From an uncultured Collinsella sp. (GTDB lineage: Bacteria > Actinomycetota > Coriobacteriia > Coriobacteriales > Coriobacteriaceae), in assembly GCA_902388545.1 (NCBI GenBank), contig CABMPS010000126.1:1-5985 (forward strand): 5,985 nucleotides of DNA, written 5' to 3'. The position numbers and the translations under genes were made by a program. The notes below the pieces were generated by a model. It had not been told where the DNA came from. It saw nothing but the letters and a program-made list of their open reading frames with translations, and did not search any database. Position 1 is the stretch's first letter, and the number at the start of each line of letters is the position of its first letter. Shown in pieces: positions 1 through 5,335 of the stretch.

Positions 1-2
1 AG

Positions 3-800
3 GTCCTGGTCTGTCGCGACGAGCGTCTGCGCCAGAACGACGCGGAGGTTTACGCCCGCCTGATCTGCGATTTGGTGGCAGAGCGCAAGCCCGAGGCCAT
101 TCTGTACGGCGCGACCGCGTTTGGCCGCGAACTGGCACCCGGCGTTGCCGTGCGCCTGCAGACGGGCCTTACGGCTGATTGCACGGTGCTTTCGGTGGAT
201 ACGGAGACGGGTCTGCTGCAGCAGACGCGCCCGGCGTTTGGCGGCAACCTGATGGCCACCATTATCTGCCCCAGCCACCGTCCTCAGATGGCAACGGTGC
301 GCCCCGGCATCTTTAAGGCGCCCGAGTTTGACTATAGCCGCTCCGGCACGATTACCCAGGTAGTGCTTGCGGATGACGTTAAGGCCCGCGTCGAGATCTC
401 GATTCCCGCCGAGGAGTGGGGACAGCAGGCCTCAATTGCCGATGCCGAGCGTCTGGTCGTGGTGGGCCGCGGCATCGGCTCCAAGAAGAATCTGCCCCTG
501 ATGCGAAAGCTCGCCGATGCCCTGGGTGCCGAGCTTGGTTGCACGCGTCCCATTGTGGAGGCAGGCTGGTTGGAGTATCGCCACCAAATTGGCCAGACGG
601 GTGTATCGGTCTCGCCCAAGCTCCTCGTGAGCATCGGTGTCTCGGGTGCTATCCAGCATCTCGCCGGCATCGGTGGGGCGGAGTGCATTGTTGCCATCAA
701 TGAGGACCCGGATGCCCCCATCTTCGGTGCCGCCCAGTACAAGGTCGTCGGCGATGCCGTTGAGATCGTTGAGGAACTGCTGGCTCAGCTCGAGTGCTAA
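3..800 (+). CDS. etfA: Electron transfer flavoprotein subunit alpha (FixB/EtfA family), 5' partial
   Basis: The reading frame is open from the left edge, so the start lies outside the window; 265 residues plus TAA are visible. ETF-alpha proteins are usually about 310-330 aa, so roughly 50-60 N-terminal residues are missing. The C-terminal third is the FAD-binding domain and reads like the family: GRGIGSKKNLPL near visible residue 155, TRPIVEAGWL, then GQTG near 197-200, SGAIQHLAG near 214-222 and NEDPDAPIF near 233-241. The upstream part is the alpha/beta domain that packs against the beta subunit. In the family, ETF is a soluble FAD heterodimer carrying electrons between acyl-CoA or other dehydrogenases and an acceptor; in anaerobes it may be bifurcating. 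The beta subunit gene (etfB/fixA) is probably just upstream but cannot be seen. The stop overlaps the stop of the convergent HD gene. Family identity is firm; the physiological partner is unknown. Confidence 0.95.
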   Translation, partial: VLVCRDERLRQNDAEVYARLICDLVAERKPEAILYGATAFGRELAPGVAVRLQTGLTADCTVLSVDTETGLLQQTRPAFGGNLMATIICPSHRPQMATVRPGIFKAPEFDYSRSGTITQVVLADDVKARVEISIPAEEWGQQASIADAERLVVVGRGIGSKKNLPLMRKLADALGAELGCTRPIVEAGWLEYRHQIGQTGVSVSPKLLVSIGVSGAIQHLAGIGGAECIVAINEDPDAPIFGAAQYKVVGDAVEIVEELLAQLEC

Positions 801-1609
801 GCGCTTGCCAGCCAGCGGCGCAGCTCGTCCTTAAGGCGGCTCCAGGTTGCCTGCGCGGCGGGGTCGGTAAAGGGTCGCGTAATGCCAAAGGGCGCGTCGA
901 GCAGGCGATAGATATCGCCTTGCTCGCGCGCCAGTGCACGGCTTGCCGGATGGACGAGCTCAAACATAAAGCAGATGAGCCCCACCAGGTAGTCCGCCGG
1001 CTCGTTGCGCTCGTCACGCGCGACGCAGCGATGCTCGTCAAAGGCGGTAAGCGCCGGTGTCGAGAAGTGGCTGGCGAGAAACGTGTCCTCATCCACCTTG
1101 AGGATGGTGTCGACGGTGCTGTCGGCGATGGTGCGCATAATGTCAATCTTGTCGCCATCGCGCACGATCTCGCAGAAGCTCCGTGTACGGGTGTCGAGTT
1201 CCGTGGGCAGGCGAAAATCACTGTGGTGGGCGATGCTCGCGCGGATCAGTTCGTCCTCTGCCGGGTCATCGATAAAGTCGCGGATGCTCGTTACGGCGGG
1301 TGCATCGGCGGGATTCTCGCCAAAGAGGACCTCGATGCCCAGCGCTGCATGGCTCATGCTCTCGGCGTCCTTAAAGGTGTCCCAGCGCCGCAACTGCTCA
1401 AAGCGGCCCATATCGTGTAGCAGGCCGCAAAGCAATGCCAGGTCAATATCTTCTGACGACCAGCCCTGCTCGCGCGCTACGGCATCGCATGCCTCGGCCA
1501 CGTGGTACGTATGCTCGATTTTGAGCGCGATGCGTGGGTTGGTGGCGTCGTAGGCATCGGTGTAGCTTTTGAAGGCCGCGCGCGCCCGGTCTCGATCGAT
1601 AACTGTCAT
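797..1609 (-). CDS. HD-domain phosphohydrolase
   Basis: This is a 270-aa soluble protein with no signal peptide or membrane segment. It shows the HD superfamily metal-binding pattern: His33 in IEHTYHVAEA, the His65-Asp66 doublet in GLLHDMGRFEQ, His87 in MSHAALG, the His128-His129 pair in SIAHHSDFR, and acidic residues in VRDGDKIDIMR (Asp151/153/156). HD proteins are metal-dependent phosphohydrolases acting on nucleotides, cyclic dinucleotides or related phosphate esters; the substrate here cannot be read from sequence. The C-terminal 100 residues are less distinctive and match nothing I recognise. The ATG start is supported by AGGAAG (complement of 1614-1619) 4 bases upstream of the start. 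The gene converges on etfA with overlapping stop codons and diverges from azlC. Nothing in the context ties it to a pathway. Confidence 0.9.
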   Translation of the reverse strand: MTVIDRDRARAAFKSYTDAYDATNPRIALKIEHTYHVAEACDAVAREQGWSSEDIDLALLCGLLHDMGRFEQLRRWDTFKDAESMSHAALGIEVLFGENPADAPAVTSIRDFIDDPAEDELIRASIAHHSDFRLPTELDTRTRSFCEIVRDGDKIDIMRTIADSTVDTILKVDEDTFLASHFSTPALTAFDEHRCVARDERNEPADYLVGLICFMFELVHPASRALAREQGDIYRLLDAPFGITRPFTDPAAQATWSRLKDELRRWLASA

Positions 1610-1640
1610 AATGACTTCCTAAAAAGTTGTGTCTTTCGAT

Positions 1641-1676
1641 CCGGTGGCAATTGTAGGTGAACTTTATTGCCACCGG
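1641..1676. repeat. 11-bp perfect inverted repeat between HD gene and azlC (possible operator or RNA hairpin)
   Basis: The left arm CCGGTGGCAAT (1641-1651) is the exact reverse complement of ATTGCCACCGG (1666-1676), with a 14-base spacer. In an azlC mRNA this would form a stable hairpin whose loop shows AGGTGA (1655-1660) and whose 3' arm contains the TTG at 1667, the proposed azlC start. In DNA the two arms flank the candidate -10 of the divergent HD gene. No T-tract follows, and neither neighbouring gene ends here, so a terminator is unlikely. An operator for the divergent pair or a translation-control hairpin fits better; the sequence does not decide. Confidence 0.6.
1650..1655 (-). promoter_or_regulatory. 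Candidate -10 element for the HD-domain gene
   Basis: On the minus strand this reads TACAAT, one mismatch from the TATAAT consensus, 40 bases upstream of the HD gene ATG. I see no good -35 at normal spacing (the best hexamers there are AACCGG or ACCGGT). The element sits between, and partly within, the arms of the 1641-1676 inverted repeat, so a protein bound there could control it. This is inferred from sequence only. Confidence 0.3.
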
Positions 1677-2428
1677 TTGATATTTCTGCTGCGTTGCAAG
1701 GCGCGCTGCAGACGACTTACCAGAATGGGAGTGGCATGGTCCTTAGGATCTTTAAAATCGTCTGGCCAGTGATGCTTACCTATGTTGCAATAGGCGCGCC
1801 GTGCGGAATGATCATGGGGCAGACGGGAATGGAGCCCTGGATGGTCTTTGCTCTGAGCAGCACGTTTGTGACGGGCAGCGGCCAGTTTATGATCTGCAAC
1901 CTGTGGCTGGCGGGCGTGCCTGCAGCATCGATCGTCGCGAGCGTCGCCGCCATCTCCTCGCGCTTTGCGCTTTACTCGGCATCGATCGCACCCCATCTGG
2001 CGGGCGCCTCGAAGCGTCAGACGCTGGCTGTTGCCGCGACACTTACCGAGGAGGCATATGGCATCTCGCTTGCCAAGTTGGTTGAAGGGGAGGATTGGGG
2101 CCCGCGCGAGTCCTTTGTGCTCAACGTGATCCTTATCGCAACATGGGGCGTATCGTGTACGACGGGCGCCATCGTCGGCGCCGTTGTCGATGTTCCCACC
2201 GCTATTGCGAGTTTCGTCTGCACGTCGCTCTTTATCTGTCTACTCTTTTCGCAGCGGTTGTCGCGCGGCAACGTTGTCGCGGCGGTTTCGGGCGCGGTGT
2301 CCGTCGCCGTATGCAAGTTCTTGGGCCTCACGAATATTGCCGTGCCGGCAAGCGTCGTGGCCGGCATTGCCATTGCGTTGGCGTGCGATGCTGTATTTGA
2401 CGGAAGAGGTGCCCGCGATGCCCGTTAA
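1667..2428 (+). CDS. azlC: AzlC family branched-chain amino acid exporter, large subunit
   Basis: This 253-aa hydrophobic protein has the AzlC pattern: an N-terminal membrane segment with WPVMLTYVAIGAPCG, then STFVTGSGQFMICNLWLAG (the family's (A/T)G(S/A)SQF-type motif), ISSRFALYSASIAPHL, LTEEAYGISLAKL (conserved T-D/E-E) and a C-terminal helix AVPASVVAGIAIALACDAVF. AzlC and AzlD together form exporters for branched-chain amino acids or analogues, as in B. subtilis AzlCD and E. coli YgaZH. Two starts are possible. TTG 1667 has AGGTGA six bases upstream and follows an in-frame TGA at 1658. ATG 1736 has GGGAG four bases upstream, gives 230 aa, and begins close to the first helix. The TTG is buried in an inverted repeat, which makes ATG 1736 a serious alternative. 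The gene overlaps azlD by 11 bp, implying coupled translation. The substrate is inferred from the family. Confidence 0.9.
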   Translation: MPPVDISAALQGALQTTYQNGSGMVLRIFKIVWPVMLTYVAIGAPCGMIMGQTGMEPWMVFALSSTFVTGSGQFMICNLWLAGVPAASIVASVAAISSRFALYSASIAPHLAGASKRQTLAVAATLTEEAYGISLAKLVEGEDWGPRESFVLNVILIATWGVSCTTGAIVGAVVDVPTAIASFVCTSLFICLLFSQRLSRGNVVAAVSGAVSVAVCKFLGLTNIAVPASVVAGIAIALACDAVFDGRGARDAR

Positions 2429-2736
2429 CGAGTTCTTGGTTCTGTGGCTGTCGTCGTGGGCTGCTATCGCGTTCTTTCGCATCGCGCCGGCGTTTGCCTT
2501 GCGCGGGAGAACGCTGTCGCCCCACATTACCGAGGCCCTGGGTTATATCCCGCCCGCTGCCTTTGCCGCGCTGGTCGCCAACGACTTGGTGAGCCCCGGC
2601 GCGTTCGACGCGGGACCCTGCCTTGGTTCCCTGGATTGCGGCTGCCGGCGTCGTGGCCGTGGCGGTCAAGACAAAATCGATGCTGTGGTGCTGTGTTTCG
2701 GGCATCGTGTTCTATATCGTTTTGAGCCTCATATAA
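2418..2736 (+). pseudogene. azlD: AzlD family transporter small subunit, frameshifted
   Basis: ATG 2418 lies inside the end of azlC (TAA 2426-2428), with AGAGGT (2405-2410) seven bases upstream. The first 65 residues are a good AzlD: a membrane segment in FLVLWLSSWAAIAFFRI, then LRGRTLSPHITEALGYIPPAAFAALV. After AFDAG (about 2613) this frame turns into a Cys/Arg-rich tail with no AzlD character, ending at TAG 2753 (111 aa). The +1 frame resumes the family sequence exactly there: DPALVPWIAAAGVVAVAVKT, then SMLWCCVSGIVFYIVLSLI and TAA 2734-2736. Removing one G from the GGG at 2612-2614 restores a single frame of 105 aa, a normal AzlD length. So this is an inactivating mutation, a sequencing error, or much less likely a programmed +1 shift. 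If the DNA is right, the AzlCD exporter is probably non-functional. Automatic annotation may show a CDS of 2418-2753 instead. Confidence 0.8.
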
Positions 2737-2740
2737 GAGC

Positions 2741-2759
2741 GGGGCACGTTTAGCGCCCC
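2741..2759 (+). terminator. Weak hairpin after azlD
   Basis: GGGGC (2741-2745) pairs with GCCCC (2755-2759) around a 9-base loop, starting four bases after the frame-restored azlD stop. There is no T-run after it (TGTCCAACG follows), so it is a poor intrinsic terminator. The position fits the end of an azlC-azlD transcript. Confidence 0.3.
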
Positions 2760-2802
2760 TGTCCAACGAATCGAATTTCTCACCGAGCTGGTCTATTTCT
2801 TC

Positions 2803-2814
2803 TGGTACCATGGT
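2803..2814. promoter_or_regulatory. Overlapping palindromes upstream of the kdgT-like gene (possible operator)
   Basis: TGGTACCATGGT contains two overlapping perfect 8-bp palindromes, TGGTACCA (2803-2810) and ACCATGGT (2807-2814). TGGT/ACCA half-sites are typical of GntR/FadR-type regulators, including those of hexuronate genes (UxuR/ExuR sites contain TTGGTATACCAA), but the spacing here differs. It lies 65-76 bases before the permease start. A weak -10-like TACTGT is at 2822-2827. Regulatory role is inference only. Confidence 0.2.
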
Positions 2815-2878
2815 CAAACTTTACTGTAGCAAAGCGTGACGTGGGCTTTTGTACCCCGTCAGCGGAAATGGGGGTTTC

Positions 2879-3901
2879 ATGGCACAGGAAGCGACCGCCA
2901 ACGAGCAAAAGAAATTCAAGGTCCCGCGCATCCCGGGCGACATCATGATCTATCCGATGATCGTCGGTCTTTTGCTCAACACCTTCTGCCCGCAGGTTTT
3001 TGAGATCGGCGGCTTCTTTACGGCTGCCTGCCGCGGTGGCTCCAATGCCATCGTCGCCGCGATCCTGCTGTTTGTGGGCGCCGGCATCAGCTTTAAGTCC
3101 ACGCCGGGTGCCATCAAGACCGGTATCGTCGTGCTGATCCCCAAGCTGGTCGTCGCAGCGGCTCTCGGCCTGGGCGTGGCATATTTCTTTAACGACAACT
3201 TCCTGGGTCTGAGCTCCGTGTCTATCATCGGCGGCATCACGTTTTGCAACATGGCGCTCTATACGGGCATCATGGGCGAGTTCGGTGATGAGTCTGAGCA
3301 GGGCGCCGTCGGTATCCTGTTCTTTACGGCTGGCCCCGCCGTCACGATGATCATCCTCGGTGTTTCCGGCCTCGCCAACATTCCCATTGGCACCATTATC
3401 GGCTCCATCTTGCCACTCGTTATTGGCATGGTTCTGGGCAACCTGTTCCCGTTTATCAAGAACCTGCTGGTTCCCGGTGCCAATCCCGCGATTGCCGTCA
3501 TCGGATTTCAGCTCGGTGCGTCCATGAGCCTGTCGAGCTTTATCACCGGCGGTATTTCCGGCATCTTGCTGGGCCTTGTCACGCTGTTTGTCGTCGGTCC
3601 CATCACCTTTGCGTTCGAGCGCTTGTGCGGCGGCAACGGCAAGGCCGCCGTTGCCTGCTCCACCATCGCCGGCACGGCTATGACCACGCCGGTTGCTCTT
3701 GCTGAGGTCGCACCGCGCTACGCCGAGCTTGCGCCCATCGCGTACGCTCAGATCGCCACCGCCGTTATCATCACGGCGATCATGGCTCCGATTCTGACTG
3801 GCTGGGTCGACAAGAAGTTCTGCCAAGGCAAGGAGGATCTGTCGCCTGTCGGTGTCGAGGCCATAGAGGAGGCCGTCGCGACTGACATCGATGGCGAGTA
3901 G
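2879..3901 (+). CDS. kdgT: 2-keto-3-deoxygluconate permease family transporter (KdgT)
   Basis: This is a 340-aa integral membrane protein with about ten hydrophobic segments, close to the 327 aa of E. coli KdgT. Family features are visible in order: VPRIPGDIMIYPMIVGLLLN (15-34, E. coli has KIPGGMM), AAILLFVGAGISFK (60-73), ITFCNMALYTGIMGEFGDES (120-139, matching the TNGGLYASIMQQYG region), AGPAVTMIILGVSGLA (151-166), LPLVIGMVLGNL (178-189) and AGTAMTTPVALAEVAP (264-279, matching AGAAVATPVLIAEMVP). KdgT imports 2-keto-3-deoxygluconate, a pectin/uronate breakdown product, by proton symport. ATG 2879 has GGGGG at 2870-2874; a TTG at 2849 would add ten residues (YPVSGNGGF-like) without a good ribosome site, so I prefer the ATG. 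No kdgK, kdgA or uronate gene lies nearby, so the actual substrate remains open. The acidic hydrophilic tail (316-340) is longer than usual. Confidence 0.9.
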   Translation: MAQEATANEQKKFKVPRIPGDIMIYPMIVGLLLNTFCPQVFEIGGFFTAACRGGSNAIVAAILLFVGAGISFKSTPGAIKTGIVVLIPKLVVAAALGLGVAYFFNDNFLGLSSVSIIGGITFCNMALYTGIMGEFGDESEQGAVGILFFTAGPAVTMIILGVSGLANIPIGTIIGSILPLVIGMVLGNLFPFIKNLLVPGANPAIAVIGFQLGASMSLSSFITGGISGILLGLVTLFVVGPITFAFERLCGGNGKAAVACSTIAGTAMTTPVALAEVAPRYAELAPIAYAQIATAVIITAIMAPILTGWVDKKFCQGKEDLSPVGVEAIEEAVATDIDGE

Positions 3902-3950
3902 CAATCGATACCCATCAATGATGCCGGCGTGTGCAATTCGCGCCGTATGG

Positions 3951-3990
3951 GCGCCCGAACAGAAACTGTTTTGCAGTGATGTTCGGGCGC
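3951..3990 (+). terminator. Long inverted repeat after kdgT, probable terminator
   Basis: GCGCCCGAAC (3951-3960) and GTTCGGGCGC (3981-3990) are perfect 10-bp complements. The 20-base interior has a second stem, ACTG (3965-3968) with CAGT (3974-3977), so a long two-tier hairpin can form. The bases after it (TCTGCTATTAT) are only moderately T-rich and also form an extended -10, so this is not a textbook intrinsic terminator. It begins 49 bases after the kdgT stop. Confidence 0.5.
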
Positions 3991-3992
3991 TC

Positions 3993-4001
3993 TGCTATTA
4001 T
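3993..4001 (+). promoter_or_regulatory. Extended -10 promoter for the GGDEF gene
   Basis: TGCTATTAT is an extended -10 (TG, one base, TATTAT), one mismatch from TATAAT. A weak -35-like TTGCAG lies at 3971-3976 with a long 19-base spacer; extended -10 promoters often work without a good -35. Transcription would start near 4008, about 75 bases before the proposed start codon. The promoter sits between two inverted repeats. Confidence 0.45.
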
Positions 4002-4028
4002 CCCCTTTACCCCTGTGGAGTAAAGGGG
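4002..4028. repeat. 9-bp perfect inverted repeat at the predicted GGDEF transcription start
   Basis: CCCCTTTAC (4002-4010) is the exact reverse complement of GTAAAGGGG (4020-4028), with a 9-base spacer in which CC/GG (4012-4013, 4017-4018) can extend the stem. TGTTTATT follows, which is somewhat T-rich. It could be the second of two tandem kdgT terminators, or an operator, since it begins directly after the extended -10. If transcription starts near 4008, most of the left arm is not in the GGDEF mRNA, which would favour operator or upstream terminator over a leader hairpin. Confidence 0.6.
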
Positions 4029-4082
4029 TGTTTATTGCCCTGATTCGAATTGGGCGATTCTGACCACTTGGGTATTGAAGGG

Positions 4083-5234
4083 ATGGCGCTAGTGGTTAAG
4101 GCACTCAAGATTGAGATATTCGTGCTATGCATGATTGTTCTTATCGGGCTTGCCGTGCGAAGTCGTCGCTCCTTGTTCTCGAGCACCCAGCAGCTATTGT
4201 TTAGCATGCTTGGCTACACCTCTGCCGCGTACATATTATTCGATATGATCTGGACGCTTTCGGACGGTGTGGACGGCACGTTGGGCATTGCTGCCAACTG
4301 GATTTCCAACGCGGTTTCGTTTTCGCTCTTTGCTATCGCGTGTCTCATTTGGTTTATCTATTCCGAGACGGTGCAGGGTTCTCGCCTTTTGACCTCGCGC
4401 TATAGGGTTGTGCTTGTAGCGTTGCCTACGGCTCTGGTGGTCGTGCTGGCGTTTACCAGTTACTGGACGCACGCCCTGTTCTATATCGATTCGCAGGGCG
4501 TGTATCGTCGCGGCTTTGCCTATATGATCCAGCCCATCGTCAGCTACTGTTACGTTATACATACGTCCCTGCATGCATTTGTGCAATCTCGCAGGGTCGA
4601 GAGCCTGCAGACGAAGGCCATCTATCGAACCTTGGCATTTTTCGCCATTCCGGCCCTGGTGGGCGGTACCTTTCAGGTCGTATACTCGGTGCCCGGCCTT
4701 TGTGTCGGCATAATGATTAGCATGTTGCTGCTCTACATCATCTACCAGGACCAGCTCATCTCGACCGACCCGTTGACTGGACTTAACAATCGCAACCGTT
4801 TTGAGACCTATATGCTGTCGCTCTTCTCAAATGTGGATCAGGCCGAAGATGTATATCTGCTTATGATGGACGCCGACGGCTTTAAGCAGATTAACGATCG
4901 CTATGGGCATGTGGAGGGCGACCACGCTCTTCAGGTCATATCCGCTGCGCTCAAAGAAGTCTGCTCGGCGTCTGGCGGCTTTATCGCACGTTATGGTGGC
5001 GATGAGTTCGTGGTGCTCCAAAAGGCAGTGGCGGAACAGGATATCATGCATCTGTGCGCGACAATCAACGATGAGCTCGCGCGCGCCGAGGTTCCGTATC
5101 TGTTGCGGATGTCCATCGGCTACGCACGGGTTGGTGATGGCGTCGATACCTGGCAAGACTTGCTTCGTGCTGCCGACGCGGAGCTCTACCGCGTAAAGCG
5201 CGAGAAGAAGAAAGCCGGCGTTCAGATACGCTAG
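4083..5234 (+). CDS. Membrane-anchored GGDEF diguanylate cyclase with 7-TM sensor region
   Basis: This 383-aa protein has about seven hydrophobic segments in its first 221 residues (roughly 10-25, 39-58, 72-92, 108-126, 145-165, 183-202, 203-221), then a cytoplasmic GGDEF domain from about 226 to the end. The domain shows DPLTGLNNRNRF (229-240), the metal-binding Asp263 in MMDADGFKQIND, RYGGDEF with GGDEF at 305-309, a C-terminal SIGYARV and ADAELYRVKREKK. An intact GGDEF loop predicts c-di-GMP synthesis from two GTP. The usual RxxD inhibitory I-site is absent; those positions read ASGG. The N-terminal region resembles other 7-TM sensor modules in layout only; its ligand is unknown. The start is uncertain: ATG 4083 has GAAGGG directly adjacent, GTG 4092 is nine bases from that same ribosome site and may be the real start, and TTG 4050 has no ribosome site. 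No EAL or HD-GYP gene is nearby. Confidence 0.9.
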   Translation: MALVVKALKIEIFVLCMIVLIGLAVRSRRSLFSSTQQLLFSMLGYTSAAYILFDMIWTLSDGVDGTLGIAANWISNAVSFSLFAIACLIWFIYSETVQGSRLLTSRYRVVLVALPTALVVVLAFTSYWTHALFYIDSQGVYRRGFAYMIQPIVSYCYVIHTSLHAFVQSRRVESLQTKAIYRTLAFFAIPALVGGTFQVVYSVPGLCVGIMISMLLLYIIYQDQLISTDPLTGLNNRNRFETYMLSLFSNVDQAEDVYLLMMDADGFKQINDRYGHVEGDHALQVISAALKEVCSASGGFIARYGGDEFVVLQKAVAEQDIMHLCATINDELARAEVPYLLRMSIGYARVGDGVDTWQDLLRAADAELYRVKREKKKAGVQIR

Positions 5235-5239
5235 GAAAA

Positions 5240-5268
5240 GGGGCACACGCTGGCGTGCGTGGCGGCCC
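5240..5268 (+). terminator. Possible GC-rich hairpin after the GGDEF gene
   Basis: GGGC (5241-5244) can pair with GCCC (5265-5268), and CACGC (5246-5250) with GCGTG (5257-5261), giving a two-part hairpin that starts six bases after the stop. No T-run follows, so function is doubtful. The rest of the gap up to the convergent gene at 5336 shows nothing else clear. Confidence 0.25.
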
Positions 5269-5335
5269 TCGGCTCTCCGATGTACTCCATTAAACTAAAG
5301 TATGTGAATCCGCTCTGCTAAATAAGGGCAGTTCA

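Noticed and set aside
794..1553. Long plus-strand open frames opposite the HD-domain gene (794-1420 and 1005-1553)
   Set aside because: They lack family motifs and have biased composition. The minus frame carries the full HD metal-binding set and a ribosome site, so these are antisense shadows.
2616..2619. CCC-T as a programmed +1 frameshift site in azlD
   Set aside because: No stimulatory element such as an in-frame stop or internal Shine-Dalgarno is adjacent, and AzlD is not known to use frameshifting. A simple indel in a G-run is the simpler explanation; kept only as an alternative.
2780..3904. A 374-codon open frame on the minus strand, opposite kdgT
   Set aside because: Its product is an extreme Asp/Arg/Gly/Gln/Asn-rich hydrophilic sequence with no domain, as expected from the complement of a GC-rich membrane-protein gene. 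The plus strand has a clear KdgT family match.
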